A stretch of DNA of 34,097 nucleotides, taken from 62-47 sp049647485 (GTDB lineage: Bacteria > Pseudomonadota > Alphaproteobacteria > Rhizobiales > Xanthobacteraceae). The notes under the pieces are model-generated. The model was not told the origin of the DNA and ran no database searches. It worked only from the letters and a program-made list of their open reading frames with translations. Shown piece after piece: positions 1 to 9,134 of the stretch. Within the stretch, counting starts at the first letter, position 1; each line of letters starts with the position of its first letter. The DNA lies in the NCBI GenBank assembly GCA_049647485.1, contig JBARXT010000065.1:1-34097 (forward strand), given 5' to 3'. The position numbers and the translations under genes are program-made.

Positions 1-820
1 GTGCCTGGCTGGTCGGTTGCTCGAACACCACGAACCAGCCGAGCTTCGGCACGCTCTGCGCGGCGGTGAGGACGGCGTGACCGTCTTGCGCAGTGCCGGC
101 CTCGAGTGGTGCGCCGTCCGGCTTCAGCAGCGCGGCGATCTGCGGCAGCGCCGACCAATCCTGTCCGATCACGCGGCTTGAGCCGGAATGCGCCAGCACG
201 TGGCCGGCGGGATCGACGATATAGGCGGTGGTGTGCTTGCCGACCTGCGCGGCTTCGACGAAGTCGCGCAGAAACCGCAGGTCGATCTCGGCGACGGTGA
301 CGCCCGCGTCCTGTCCGGCATGCGCCACCGCGATCGCCATGAAGGGCTGGCCGCTGCGGAAGATCGCCGGTGCGAACGCCGCGCCCTTGGCGACGCCCTG
401 CGTGAAGGCGCTATCGCGGGAGAAATTGGCGCCGCTGTCGAGCGTCACCGCGCCACGGGTCATCCGCAACTGTTCGCGCCCGGCGCCGTCGAGCTTGAAG
501 ATCTGGCTCACCGAGGGTTGCTGGTTCAGCAATTGGGCGTAGTCGCTCTGGCGCTGCTCGAGCGTGGAGACGCTGGCGCGCGTCACCCAACTGACCTGCC
601 GTTCGAGATCGGACATCGATTGCGCGATGCGTCGCGACGTCGCTTCCGCCTTGTCGCTCATCGCCGCGGTCAGGCTTGCGCGCGTCTCGCGATAGATCAT
701 CCAGGTTTCGAGCGCGGCGTTGATCGCGAGTACGAACAGCACGAGGCCGACCAGCGACACGACGTACTTGGCGAACAAGCCGCCGCGCCGCCACCAGCCC
801 TTGTCGTGTTGCCCAGCCAT
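1..820 (-). CDS. Cache-domain membrane sensor, 3' part outside window
   Basis: An open frame starts with ATG at 820 on the minus strand and runs off the window at base 1, giving about 273 residues without a stop. It begins with a short basic cytoplasmic stretch and one membrane helix (about residues 15-38). A long extracytoplasmic region follows, with the character of a double Cache ligand-binding domain: an alpha-helical start, then segments such as AEIDLRFLRDFV and AYIVDPAGHVLAHS. In this family such a module senses a small molecule in the periplasm and is followed by a second membrane helix, often HAMP, and an output domain (histidine kinase, cyclase or chemoreceptor). The output domain is not in the window, so the signalling type cannot be named. 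The stretch 821-1116 after the start holds a dispersed palindromic repeat. Confidence 0.75.
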   Translation of the reverse strand, partial: MAGQHDKGWWRRGGLFAKYVVSLVGLVLFVLAINAALETWMIYRETRASLTAAMSDKAEATSRRIAQSMSDLERQVSWVTRASVSTLEQRQSDYAQLLNQQPSVSQIFKLDGAGREQLRMTRGAVTLDSGANFSRDSAFTQGVAKGAAFAPAIFRSGQPFMAIAVAHAGQDAGVTVAEIDLRFLRDFVEAAQVGKHTTAYIVDPAGHVLAHSGSSRVIGQDWSALPQIAALLKPDGAPLEAGTAQDGHAVLTAAQSVPKLGWFVVFEQPTSQA

Positions 821-921
821 TCCGTTCCTCTTGCACGGCGAAGCGTGATCGCTTCGCATCGTGAAACCGCATCAAACCGAAAAATTCGGAGCGTGATCGA
901 TCCGACGCGAAGCGCCCGGTC

Positions 922-1021
922 GTCATCCTGAGGTGTGACACGCGGAACGCGTGGAGCCTCATAGGATGGCGGCCGTTCACCCTTCGAGGGTCATGCTAAC
1001 GCATGACCACCTCAGGATGAC
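922..1021. repeat. Dispersed palindromic element, family A (copy 1)
   Basis: The 14-base arm GTCATCCTGAGGTG at 922-935 is repeated exactly in inverted form at 1008-1021, with further hairpin-forming sequence between. A related element occurs at 20781-20881. Elements of this type are abundant between genes in Bradyrhizobium and Rhodopseudomonas genomes. It lies between the start of the Cache sensor and the end of the AsmA gene and holds no gene. Confidence 0.8.
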
Positions 1022-1116
1022 GGCGCGAGTCATTCGATCCCTGCCGATCATGCTCTAACATAATTCGGCGAGGTCGCATGCCGGTCTTGTCGATATGGTT
1101 AGATTGGCCGGGATCG

Positions 1117-3033
1117 TCAGCGGCCGAAGAGTTGCTTGAGGATGCCGTTGATTGCGGAGGCGCCGTCGGGTTCTTCCGCGCCGTCCTGCTTGTCCGGCGG
1201 TGCGGTGCCGGGCTGCTGCGGGGCGCCGCCCAACCCCTGCTGGATCATTCCGCCCAGCGTTTCGCCAATACTTTTCCCGGTAAGGCTTTTGCCAGCCGTG
1301 CTGTCGGGATCGGTGCCGAACAGGCCCTGACCCAGTTCGCGCAAGCGCGCATAGGCGGCATCGGGATTGTCGAGGATGCCAGCCATGTCGGGATAGATCT
1401 GCGGCGCGGCCCATGGGCCCTGGATCATCACCGGAATGCCGAGCCCGACCGGATCGGCTTCCCCGCCCTGTCCCTGGATCGTCATCACCAGTTTCGGCTC
1501 GACCCGCAAGGCCAGCGTCTTGCCGCCGAGATCGACGGTGCCGCCGCCGCGCATCCGCACCAGGGGACCGGCGAGCACGAGGTCGCCGGTTTCGGCCTTG
1601 CCCTGCGCGATGCGGAACGAGGCACTGAGTTGCGACAGGTCGGTTGTCTGCACCTCGTCGCTCTGCCAGCCGTTCAAGGTGCTGGCGGTCAGCGAACGGA
1701 TCATCTGCGCGACGTTGATGCCGCGGATTTTCCCGTCGCGGAAATCGAGGAACGCCGTGCCCTCGAGGTTCGACATCATCGCGCGCGTGGTATTGCCGGA
1801 GGACTGCACCGTGAACTTGGCCTGCAGCTTGCCTTCGAGCTTGTCGAAATCCGCAAGGCCCGACAGCATCGGCAGCGCGCGGATGCCGGCGAGGTCGCCC
1901 TGCAAGGAGAGGCGCGGCGTTGCGCCGGAGGCATCTAGCGTCAGCGCGCCGTTGGCGAAACCGTCATAGATGCCGAGATTCTCGAATTTCGCAGCAAGGC
2001 TACCGCGATTGAGCGTTGCGCCGAGCGCTAGCGGTGCGATGCGCAGATCACCGTAGGTCATGCGCGCCGCGGAGATGCGCACGTCGGCATCGACATAATT
2101 CAGGCCGCGAAGATCGAACGGGGCATCGCTCCATGCTGTCGTCGCCGGTGTCTGCCCGGAAGGTGCGGCTTGGGTCGGCGTTCCGATGACAAGGTCCTGT
2201 ATGTCGAGATCGATCTTCACCAGCGGCTTGCTGGCGAGGTCGACGGAGGCCCATCCGGTGAAGGGTTTACCACCGAGCGTTCCGGTGACGCCGTTGACCC
2301 TCAGCATGGTGCCGGCGATGCGGACATCGGCTTTCGCGGTCAGGGTACCGGTTATCAGGCTCGGCGCCTCGAAGGTCAGTTCGAGAGGGACATTTCGTCG
2401 CGCCGCTGCGTCCTCGGGAAGCGTGGCACGAAGGTCAAGCTTGAGCGCATGCGCACCGCTGCGTGCGGTGGCGTCGATCGCGAGTTGCCGATCCGTGCCG
2501 ATGGTGGCGGTGGCGTTGATCGCCTCGACGCGATCCTCGACCTTGTCGCGCGGATTGGCGAACACCACCGCGCCGTCGGCGACGGTAATGCGATCGACCC
2601 GGACTTGCGTTTTGTCGGATGCGGAGGACGGCGTGGCATCATTGCTTCCCGGCGTGGATTTCACCGCCGTGCGTTCGCGCAGCAGCGGCAGATAGGCGAC
2701 CGGCTTCTCCAACTTGAGATCGGTGATGACGGACTTGCCCGAGATCAGGCTGCCGAGCGGCATCTCCAGGCGCGCCGACGCGATCTCGATGCGCTCGGCT
2801 GCGTCCGTCCCGGCATGCCGGTCCAGCGTGATGTCGTTGAGCGTGACATGGAAGGTGGGCCACAGCGCAATACGCGTCGAGCCGTCGATTTCGATGCGAT
2901 AGCCGGTTTCGCGTTCGATCTGCGCCTGGATCGCCGAGGTCATGATTCCGGATGGAATGCCGACCGCGAGAACGATCGCGGCGAGCAGAACGATGGCCAC
3001 GATGACGGCGCCGGCGCGTTTGACAATTTTCAT
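1117..3033 (-). CDS. AsmA family protein
   Basis: The product is 638 residues when started at the ATG at 3033. An upstream TTG at 3117 would add 28 residues but puts an acidic stretch before the signal anchor, so it is less likely. Residues 1-28 form a basic start plus one hydrophobic helix (MKIVKRAGAVIVAIVLLAAI), typical of an inner-membrane anchored, periplasm-facing AsmA protein. The body is beta-rich, with repeated phrases such as LEMPLGSLISGKSVITDLKLEKP (N-terminal AsmA domain) and the C-terminal AsmA_2-type part near residues 400-560. The C-terminal 70 residues are low-complexity, rich in Gly, Gln and Pro. The family is linked to outer-membrane assembly and to phospholipid transport between membranes. 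It is transcribed divergently from the Crp-type regulator. Confidence 0.85.
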   Translation of the reverse strand: MKIVKRAGAVIVAIVLLAAIVLAVGIPSGIMTSAIQAQIERETGYRIEIDGSTRIALWPTFHVTLNDITLDRHAGTDAAERIEIASARLEMPLGSLISGKSVITDLKLEKPVAYLPLLRERTAVKSTPGSNDATPSSASDKTQVRVDRITVADGAVVFANPRDKVEDRVEAINATATIGTDRQLAIDATARSGAHALKLDLRATLPEDAAARRNVPLELTFEAPSLITGTLTAKADVRIAGTMLRVNGVTGTLGGKPFTGWASVDLASKPLVKIDLDIQDLVIGTPTQAAPSGQTPATTAWSDAPFDLRGLNYVDADVRISAARMTYGDLRIAPLALGATLNRGSLAAKFENLGIYDGFANGALTLDASGATPRLSLQGDLAGIRALPMLSGLADFDKLEGKLQAKFTVQSSGNTTRAMMSNLEGTAFLDFRDGKIRGINVAQMIRSLTASTLNGWQSDEVQTTDLSQLSASFRIAQGKAETGDLVLAGPLVRMRGGGTVDLGGKTLALRVEPKLVMTIQGQGGEADPVGLGIPVMIQGPWAAPQIYPDMAGILDNPDAAYARLRELGQGLFGTDPDSTAGKSLTGKSIGETLGGMIQQGLGGAPQQPGTAPPDKQDGAEEPDGASAINGILKQLFGR

Positions 3034-3178
3034 ATGGGAATCCGGCCTCGCGAATTGATCGTCGGAACTTGGAATGTCGGCGCAGTCGGCTTCAGGGTTC
3101 AATGCCGGGCGGTTCAACGCGCCCGCGCGACGCTATGTCCCGGTAATGTAGAAATAATGCAAAGGGGCTGCAAACCTG

Positions 3179-3194
3179 TGTGACCTGTGACACA
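3179..3194. promoter_or_regulatory. Possible CRP-type operator
   Basis: TGTGA-N6-ACACA sits 56 bases before the Crp-type gene, in the divergent promoter region with asmA. The left half matches the classic TGTGA half-site and the right half has one mismatch. The adjacent regulator carries the RExVxR recognition-helix pattern that reads TGTGA, so autoregulation is a reasonable inference. Confidence 0.35.
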
Positions 3195-3249
3195 CTCGCA
3201 TGATCCATAGACAGCGGGGCCACATCGGCTTCGTCGGAGCAGGGAAGCG

Positions 3250-3924
3250 ATGGGCAAGCAGGCTGAGTTCGCGGTCATTCTCAAGATGAACCCGATGTTT
3301 GCCGAACTGGGCGCGGCCGAGTTGCAGCGCATCTCGGGACTTTGCCACACCCAGCAACTCGCCAGCGGCGAAGTGCTGTTCCAGAAGGGCGACGACGGCG
3401 ATGCGCTGTTCGGGGTACGGCGCGGCCAGATCCGCATCGAAACCGGCGCTTCCGACGGTTCGCGGCTGACACTGAATTTCCTTGGCCCCGGCGATCTGTT
3501 CGGCGAGGTTGCGGTGCTCGATGGCCAGAGCCGCACGGCGGACGCCACCGCCGGCGAACCGACCGAGCTGTTCGTGCTGCGCCGCGAGGACTTTCTCGCG
3601 CATCTGGAACGTGAGCCGAAGGTGGCGGTGAAGCTGATCGAATTGCTCTGCCAGCGCATTCGCTGGATGAGCGAGCGCATGGAGGAATCGGTGTTGCAGC
3701 CGCTGCCGGTGCGGCTGGCGCGGCGGCTGTGCGCGCTGGCGTCCGACTTCGGCTCCGAGGTTCACATCTCGCAGGAGCAACTCGGCATCTTCGTCGGCGC
3801 GGCGCGCGAGAGCGTCAACCGTCAATTGCAGCAATGGCGCAAGGACGGCATCCTCGACCTGCAACGCGGCCGCGTGCTGCTGCTCAACATGACCAAGCTC
3901 ACGGCGGTGGCGCGCAACGATTAG
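3250..3924 (+). CDS. Crp/Fnr family transcriptional regulator
   Basis: The protein has 224 residues, starting at the ATG after a GGAGCAGGGAAG ribosome site. Residues about 10-125 form the cyclic-nucleotide-binding beta-roll (GEVLFQKGDDGDALFGVRRGQIRI, then LGPGDLFGEVAVLDGQSRTADATA). Residues about 150-215 form a Crp winged helix (HISQEQLGIFVGAARESVNRQLQQW). The beta-roll has FGE and RTA elements close to those of cyclic-AMP-binding members, although the ligand cannot be proved. No N-terminal cysteine cluster is present, so it is not an iron-sulfur Fnr. The recognition helix reads RESVNR, like RETVGR of Crp, which predicts TGTGA-type half-sites. Two such sites occur nearby, at 3179-3194 and 11537-11552. 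Confidence 0.9.
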   Translation: MGKQAEFAVILKMNPMFAELGAAELQRISGLCHTQQLASGEVLFQKGDDGDALFGVRRGQIRIETGASDGSRLTLNFLGPGDLFGEVAVLDGQSRTADATAGEPTELFVLRREDFLAHLEREPKVAVKLIELLCQRIRWMSERMEESVLQPLPVRLARRLCALASDFGSEVHISQEQLGIFVGAARESVNRQLQQWRKDGILDLQRGRVLLLNMTKLTAVARND

Positions 3925-3925
3925 A

Positions 3926-4048
3926 GCGTTTTCCGTTTAGGCGGAAACGTCTTGCCGGGCTTGACCCGGCAATCCATCGTTCTCGAAGAAGATGGATGCG
4001 CGGATCAAGTCCGCGCATGACGCCGGATGATTCCATCAAAAGCGGAAG
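3926..4048. repeat. Dispersed palindromic element, family B (copy 1)
   Basis: This stretch after the Crp-type stop contains several small hairpins, including GCCGGG/CCCGGC and GCGCGGA/TCCGCGC. It is similar over most of its length to the element at 32576-32648, including the trailing GATTC...CAAAAGCG. Together with the next repeat it fills the 303-base interval between the Crp gene and the RND gene, which carries no gene. Confidence 0.7.
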
Positions 4049-4085
4049 CCTCTGGGATTTGAGGCTGGCGGTGAGTTTATTGTTG

Positions 4086-4175
4086 TCATGGTCGGGCTCG
4101 TCCCGGCCATCCACGTCTCTGTCCGCTGATTTGTTGTGAAGACGTGGATGCCCGGCACAAGGCCGGGCATGACGA
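4086..4175. repeat. Dispersed palindromic element, family C (copy 1)
   Basis: GTCATGG...GGCCATCCACGTC is followed by the inverted GACGTGGATGCCCGGC...GGGCATGAC. It is related to the elements at 17468-17592, 18919-19042 and 23723-23849, but shorter. It lies just beyond the 3' end of the RND permease gene, where it could act as a transcript-end hairpin. Confidence 0.7.
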
Positions 4176-4227
4176 GGAAAGTGTGCGCCGCCCGCGCTCC
4201 TCGCAATGGCAGAGCGGGAAGGCCGTC

Positions 4228-7200
4228 TCACGTCGTCTGCTTGTGCTCGATGGTCGGCGGCGTTTCGTCGGTGTCTTCGTGCTCGCCGGTAGACGACAGC
4301 ACCTTCTTGCCCAGCCGCGCGAACAGATTTCCGACATCGTCCATCAGCAGGAACATCGCCGGCACGAAGATCAGCGACAAGAGCGTCGAGAAGATCAGGC
4401 CGCCGATCACCGCCAGCGCCATCGGCGAGCGGAATTCGCCGCCGGCGCCAAACGCCAGCGCGCTCGGCACCATGCCGGCCGCCATCGCGATGGTGGTCAT
4501 GACGATGGGGCGGGCGCGCTTCTGCCCGGCATCGATGATGGCTACATCGCGCGCCATGCCGGCGCGGATCGACTCGATGGCGAATTCCACCAGCATGATG
4601 GCGTTCTTGGTGACGATGCCCATCAGCATCAGGATGCCGATCCACACCGGCGTGGTGAGTTGCTTGCCGGTGAGCAGCAGCGCCATGATCGCGCCGCCGA
4701 TCGAAAGCGGCAGCGAGAACAGGATGGTGATCGGTTGCAGGAAGGTGCCGAACAGAAGCACCAGCACCGCATAGACCATCATCAGGCCCGCGCTGATCGC
4801 GGTCGCGAACCCGGCGGAGAGTTCGTTGAGACTTTCGGCGTCGCCGGACTGATTGACGCTGACGTTCTTCGGCAGGCTTTTCATCACCGGCAGTTCGTAG
4901 ATCGCCTTCAGCGCGTCGCCGAGCGCGGCGGTGCCGACGAGGTCGGCGGCCACCGTGGCCTGTCGCTCGCGGTCGTAGCGGTTGATGCTGGTCGGGCCCT
5001 GGTCGAGCGTCACGTCTGCGACGACGGACAGCGGCACGCCGCCGCGGCCGCCGCCGATCGGCACGCGCAGCTGTTCGAGCACGCGCAGGTCGCCGCGCGC
5101 GCTGTCCTCGAGCTGCACGCGGATCGGCACCTGACGGCCACCGGCATCGAACTTGGCGAGCGCCGGGCCGACGTCGCCGATGGTGGCGACGCGAATGGTC
5201 TCCGACAGGCTTTCGGTCGAGACGCCGAGGCGTGCGGCGAGGTCGGCGCGCGGCTGGATGCGCAGTTCGGGCCGGTCCAGCGCGGTTTCCGAGATCACGT
5301 TGGCGATCAGTGGAATCCGCTTCATCTGGTTGGCGAGTTCGCTGGCGACGTTGCTGACGATGGCGCTGTCCGAGCCGGTGACCACCAGCGAGATGGCGCG
5401 CAGGCCGTTCTCGTCGAGGAACCAGTAACGGATGTCCGGAACGCTCTCCAGCTCCTTGCCGATGGCGAGTTCGAGTTCGCGTTGGGTAATCGCGCGGTCG
5501 CCCTTCGGCGTGTAGTTGATGATCAGCGCGGCGCGGCGAACTTCGTAAGTGCCCGGCGGGACGTGGCCGCCGTCGACGAACACGCTCCTCACCTCCGGCC
5601 GCTTGCGCAGCCGCGCCACGATGTCTTCCGTCACCTTCTCGGTGAAAGCGAGTTGCGAGCCGGGCGGCAATTCCATCGCCAGCAGCGAGCGCGCGGTGTC
5701 CTGCGCCGGCAGGAAGCCCTGCGGCAACAGATGGATGCTCCAGATCGAGGCGGCGAACACCGCGAAGCCGAAGATCACGGTGAGGAAATAATGCTTCACC
5801 GACCAGGTCACGAGGCGGGTATAGGTGCGCAGCACGCGGCCCGGCGGGGGCTCCTCATGGGCATGGTGCTTGAGGAAGTAGGCGGCGAGCACCGGCGTCA
5901 CGAAGCGCGCGGCGAGCAGCGAGAAGAACACCTGCACCGACACCGTGATGCCGAATTGCTTGAAAAACTGCCCGGCGATTCCGGACATGAAGCTCGCGGG
6001 CGCGAAGATCGCGATGATGGTGAGGCTGATGGCGATCACCGCGAGGCCGATTTCGTCGGCGGCCTCCAGCGCCGCGCGATAGGGCGATTTGCCCATCCGC
6101 ATATGGCGTACGATGTTCTCGATCTCCACAATCGCGTCGTCGACCAGAATGCCGGTCGACAGCGTAATGGCGAGGAACGACACGAGGTTCAGCGAGAACC
6201 CGAGCATGTCCATCGCCCAGAACGCCGGGAAAATCGACAGCGGCAGCGAGATGGCGCAGATGATGGTCGCACGGAAGTCGCGCAAGAACAGGAACACCAC
6301 GATCACCGCGAGGATGGCGCCCTCGAACAGGGTCGAGATCGCGGCCTCGTAATTGCCCTTGGTGAAATCGACCGAGGTGTCGATCAGCTTGAGATCGACA
6401 TCGGGATGCGCGGCCTTCAGCGCCTCGATTCGTTTCTCCACGGCGGCGGCGACCACCACGTCGCTGGCGCCCTTGGAGCGTTTGATGCCGAGCGCCACCA
6501 CCGGCTCGCCGTTGAAGCGCGCGAAGGTGCGGCGGTCGGCGATGGTGTCGGTCACGGTGCCGAGATCGTCGAGGCGCAGTTCGCCGCCGGCCGGCAGGCT
6601 GATCATGGTGCCGGCGAGGTCCTGCAAGGTCTTTGCGCCGGCCAGCGTGCGGATCGCCTGATCGTTCTTGCCGATTTCCGCGCGGCCGCCGGCGAGATCG
6701 ACGTTGGTGCCGCGCAGGCGCCGGCTGACATCAAGGGCGGTGAGGCCCGCCGCCTGCAGACGGTCGGGATCGAGCGACACGAGAATTTCGCGCTCGACGC
6801 CGCCGATGCGCTCGACCTGCGCCACACCGCGCACGCCCTGCAACGCGCGCTTCACCACGTCGTCGACAAAATACGACAACTGTTCCGGCGTCTTGCCGGG
6901 CGAGATCGCGGCGTAAGTGACAATCGGCAGGCCGATGACGTCGACGCGCTGGATCAACGGTTCGTTGACGTTCTGCGGCAGGTTGGCGCGCACCCGCGTC
7001 ACCGCGTCCTTGATGTCGTTGAGCGCGCGGTCGGTGTTGGTTTCCAATGCGAACTGGATGGTGGTCACCGACAGGCCGTCGGTGATCGATGACGCGATAT
7101 GCCGCACGCCCTCGACGCCGGAGACGCCGTCCTCGATGGTCTTGGTGACCTGCGCTTCCAGTTCGGCGGGAGCGGCGCCGAATTGTGACACCGCGACCGA

Positions 7201-7341
7201 GATCACCGGAATGTCGGCGGCGGGCAGCCGCGTCACCGCGAGCTTGGTGAAGCTGATCCAGCCCAGCGCCAGCAGGATGATGGAGAACACCACCGAGGGC
7301 AGCGGGTGGCGGATCGACCAGGCCGAAATATTCAAGGACAT
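4228..7341 (-). CDS. RND-family efflux permease
   Basis: The protein has 1037 residues, the usual length of an AcrB-type inner-membrane permease. The N-terminus (MSLNISAWSIRHPLPSVVFS) is the first helix entering the membrane, followed by a large periplasmic loop, a helix bundle, and a second copy of the same layout. The proton-relay aspartates are present as VDDAIVEIENI (D401-D402), with the matching lysine in TKNAIMLVEFA near residue 935. It would use the proton gradient to expel amphiphilic compounds or metals through a tripartite channel. The substrate cannot be read from sequence. The ATG follows directly on the TAA of the adaptor gene, so the two are one operon. No TolC-type outer-membrane gene is in the window. 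Confidence 0.95.
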   Translation of the reverse strand: MSLNISAWSIRHPLPSVVFSIILLALGWISFTKLAVTRLPAADIPVISVAVSQFGAAPAELEAQVTKTIEDGVSGVEGVRHIASSITDGLSVTTIQFALETNTDRALNDIKDAVTRVRANLPQNVNEPLIQRVDVIGLPIVTYAAISPGKTPEQLSYFVDDVVKRALQGVRGVAQVERIGGVEREILVSLDPDRLQAAGLTALDVSRRLRGTNVDLAGGRAEIGKNDQAIRTLAGAKTLQDLAGTMISLPAGGELRLDDLGTVTDTIADRRTFARFNGEPVVALGIKRSKGASDVVVAAAVEKRIEALKAAHPDVDLKLIDTSVDFTKGNYEAAISTLFEGAILAVIVVFLFLRDFRATIICAISLPLSIFPAFWAMDMLGFSLNLVSFLAITLSTGILVDDAIVEIENIVRHMRMGKSPYRAALEAADEIGLAVIAISLTIIAIFAPASFMSGIAGQFFKQFGITVSVQVFFSLLAARFVTPVLAAYFLKHHAHEEPPPGRVLRTYTRLVTWSVKHYFLTVIFGFAVFAASIWSIHLLPQGFLPAQDTARSLLAMELPPGSQLAFTEKVTEDIVARLRKRPEVRSVFVDGGHVPPGTYEVRRAALIINYTPKGDRAITQRELELAIGKELESVPDIRYWFLDENGLRAISLVVTGSDSAIVSNVASELANQMKRIPLIANVISETALDRPELRIQPRADLAARLGVSTESLSETIRVATIGDVGPALAKFDAGGRQVPIRVQLEDSARGDLRVLEQLRVPIGGGRGGVPLSVVADVTLDQGPTSINRYDRERQATVAADLVGTAALGDALKAIYELPVMKSLPKNVSVNQSGDAESLNELSAGFATAISAGLMMVYAVLVLLFGTFLQPITILFSLPLSIGGAIMALLLTGKQLTTPVWIGILMLMGIVTKNAIMLVEFAIESIRAGMARDVAIIDAGQKRARPIVMTTIAMAAGMVPSALAFGAGGEFRSPMALAVIGGLIFSTLLSLIFVPAMFLLMDDVGNLFARLGKKVLSSTGEHEDTDETPPTIEHKQTT

Positions 7342-8286
7342 TTAGCGGCCTCGCACGCGATCGGGATCGTCGTTGAAGATGGGTTTGACGCGGTCGCCGT
7401 CATGCAGCGAGGTGCCGGCGTCGGCGACAACGAGTTCGTCGACTTTCAGGCCTTCGAGAATTTCCACGCTGGTGTCGGAGTTCAGGCCGATACGTACCCG
7501 TCGCGTCTCGATGGCGTCGCCGGTCACGACTTGAATCATCGAATGGTCCACCGCCGAGCGCGGAATCGAAACGCCGCAACTGCGCTTCGCATCGATGTTG
7601 ACGCGCGCGAACAGGCCAACGCGCAGCGGCGCGGTGCCGGTCAGCGCCACGCGAACATGGCCGAGCTGGGTGCGTTGATCGATTTGCGGATTGATCAGGC
7701 GGATGCGGCCGGCGAGGTCGGGCTGGCCGTCGCGGACGATGCGGGCGGTTGCGCCGGGATTGAGCTTGGGCATGTGGATGCCCGGCACCTCGACATCGAA
7801 TTCGAGGACATTGCCGATCGCCATGTGGAACATCGGTTCGGCCTGGGGCGAGGCGGGCGCACCGACCATGGTGTGAACCTTGGTGATCAATCCGGCCGTG
7901 GGGGCACGCAACGTGATGGGATTGCGCGAGTTGCCGGTCGGCGGCGGCGTCAGCTTCGCCAGTTCCTGATTGGCGGTGACGACATCGCCTTCGTGCACGA
8001 GAAGGTCGGTGACCTTCGAGCCCTCGGTATCGACGTTCACCACCGCTTCCTGCCTCGGCACGACGAAGCCAGTGACGCGGATCATGTCGGAAAAGCAGGC
8101 GTGCTTGGCTTTCACAACGCTGACGGTGACGCCGTTGCTGTTGGTCCCCTCGGCGGCATGAAGCGGCGGGATCGCGGCGATGCCCAGCAGCACGGCGACC
8201 GCCAGCGCGCACGGCAGCTTGCCGAGCCATCGTGGCGCTACGGCGGTGTCGGGCGCCACGGACGGCTGGCAGTTTGGCTCGATCAT
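7342..8286 (-). CDS. RND efflux periplasmic adaptor (membrane fusion protein)
   Basis: The protein has 314 residues with an N-terminal hydrophobic export segment (about residues 22-45). A biotinyl/lipoyl-like hairpin part follows (VVPRQEAVVNVDTEGSKVTDLLVHEGDVVTANQELAKL), and then beta-barrel segments (NPGATARIVRDGQPDLAGRIRLINPQIDQRTQLGHVRVAL). This is the standard adaptor fold of the HlyD/AcrA group. It is short for the family and seems to lack a long coiled-coil hairpin, as in adaptors with reduced alpha domains. The gene ends at the base before the permease start codon, so the pair is translationally coupled. The adaptor would link the permease to an outer-membrane channel encoded elsewhere. 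Confidence 0.9.
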   Translation of the reverse strand: MIEPNCQPSVAPDTAVAPRWLGKLPCALAVAVLLGIAAIPPLHAAEGTNSNGVTVSVVKAKHACFSDMIRVTGFVVPRQEAVVNVDTEGSKVTDLLVHEGDVVTANQELAKLTPPPTGNSRNPITLRAPTAGLITKVHTMVGAPASPQAEPMFHMAIGNVLEFDVEVPGIHMPKLNPGATARIVRDGQPDLAGRIRLINPQIDQRTQLGHVRVALTGTAPLRVGLFARVNIDAKRSCGVSIPRSAVDHSMIQVVTGDAIETRRVRIGLNSDTSVEILEGLKVDELVVADAGTSLHDGDRVKPIFNDDPDRVRGR

Positions 8287-8342
8287 GAACGGCGGCGCCT
8301 GTCGATGAGAATGAATGCGCGGATGGTGCGAGGCGATCGGCG

Positions 8343-8993
8343 CTATCTGGACGCCGTCTGGTTCTGCATGTTGACGACCTGAACGCGGCGGTTGGCGGCA
8401 TCGCGCGGCGCGTCCGGCTTCTTCAGTCGCGTTTCGCCGTAGCCGACGGTCACCAGATCGTTGCCCGCGATCCCGAACTTCTCGACCAGATAGTGCTTCA
8501 CCGCATCGGCGCGTCGCTCGGACAGGGTCTGGTTATAAGCATCGCTGCCGGCGGCGTCGGTGTAGCCCGCGAGCAGGAAGGTCGCACCCTTGAGGTCGGG
8601 ATTGGTGAGGGCGCGTCCCAGTGCCTCGACCGCCGATTTGGCCTGTGCGCCAATCGTCGCCGAGTTGTAGTCGAAGTTGATTTCGAGATCGATGCTGGGC
8701 CGCTGGTCGGCGATGGTGGCGATCTGCTGACGCTCGCCTGAGGACAGCGAGCGCGTGGCGCGGTTGCGCACCGTGTCGATGAACTGGTTGTCGGTGGCCG
8801 AGGTGGCGGTTTCACGCGGCGGGGCCATCGACAGGCTGCGCGTCAGCGGCTTGTTCGGCGTCAGCGCTTGCAGGATCTGTCCCTCGGTGACTTCACCGGC
8901 GATGGCGGCGCCACCGGTCATCACGATCAGCGCTCCGATGCTCAGAAACGAACCGAGCATGCCGCGTTGTTGCTGCTTCGATGCGATTGCCAT
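8343..8993 (-). CDS. OmpA-like C-terminal domain protein (paralogue 1)
   Basis: The protein has 216 residues, starting at the ATG at 8993 because GCAGCGGAGGAA lies nine bases upstream. An in-frame start at 9035 is rejected. Residues 1-32 are an export signal ending GGAAIAGE. The middle carries two RSLS motifs. From about residue 95 the OmpA peptidoglycan-binding domain begins (LEINFDYNSATIG, then LLAGYTDAAGSDAYNQTLSERRADAVKHYL and the closing NRRVQV). Residues expected to hold meso-diaminopimelate (Asp in YTD, Arg in NRRV) are present. It is probably periplasmic and anchored to the cell wall. It has the same order and motifs as the gene at 10839-11474, with the caspase-fold gene between them. 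Confidence 0.88.
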   Translation of the reverse strand: MAIASKQQQRGMLGSFLSIGALIVMTGGAAIAGEVTEGQILQALTPNKPLTRSLSMAPPRETATSATDNQFIDTVRNRATRSLSSGERQQIATIADQRPSIDLEINFDYNSATIGAQAKSAVEALGRALTNPDLKGATFLLAGYTDAAGSDAYNQTLSERRADAVKHYLVEKFGIAGNDLVTVGYGETRLKKPDAPRDAANRRVQVVNMQNQTASR

Positions 8994-9134
8994 GATGAAA
9001 TTCCTCCGCTGCAAAAAGGACGTTGGTCCGCCCAACGATGGAAACAGTGTCCGGTCAGGCCCGCGAGCCAGTTCCGGGTTTCGAAAACCGATGCGGATCG
9101 GTTAGCCGTCAGGCCATGCTCCGCGCAATCAAAC

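Noticed and set aside
918..1022. Possible CRISPR-like or phage attachment repeat
   Set aside because: The repeats are single inverted elements, with no regular spacers, no cas genes and no integrase. They fit dispersed intergenic palindromes.
4144..7092. Very long open frame on the plus strand opposite the RND permease
   Set aside because: It is rich in Arg, His, Asp and Gly with no family motif, as expected for the antisense of high-GC coding DNA. The minus-strand frame has full RND motifs.
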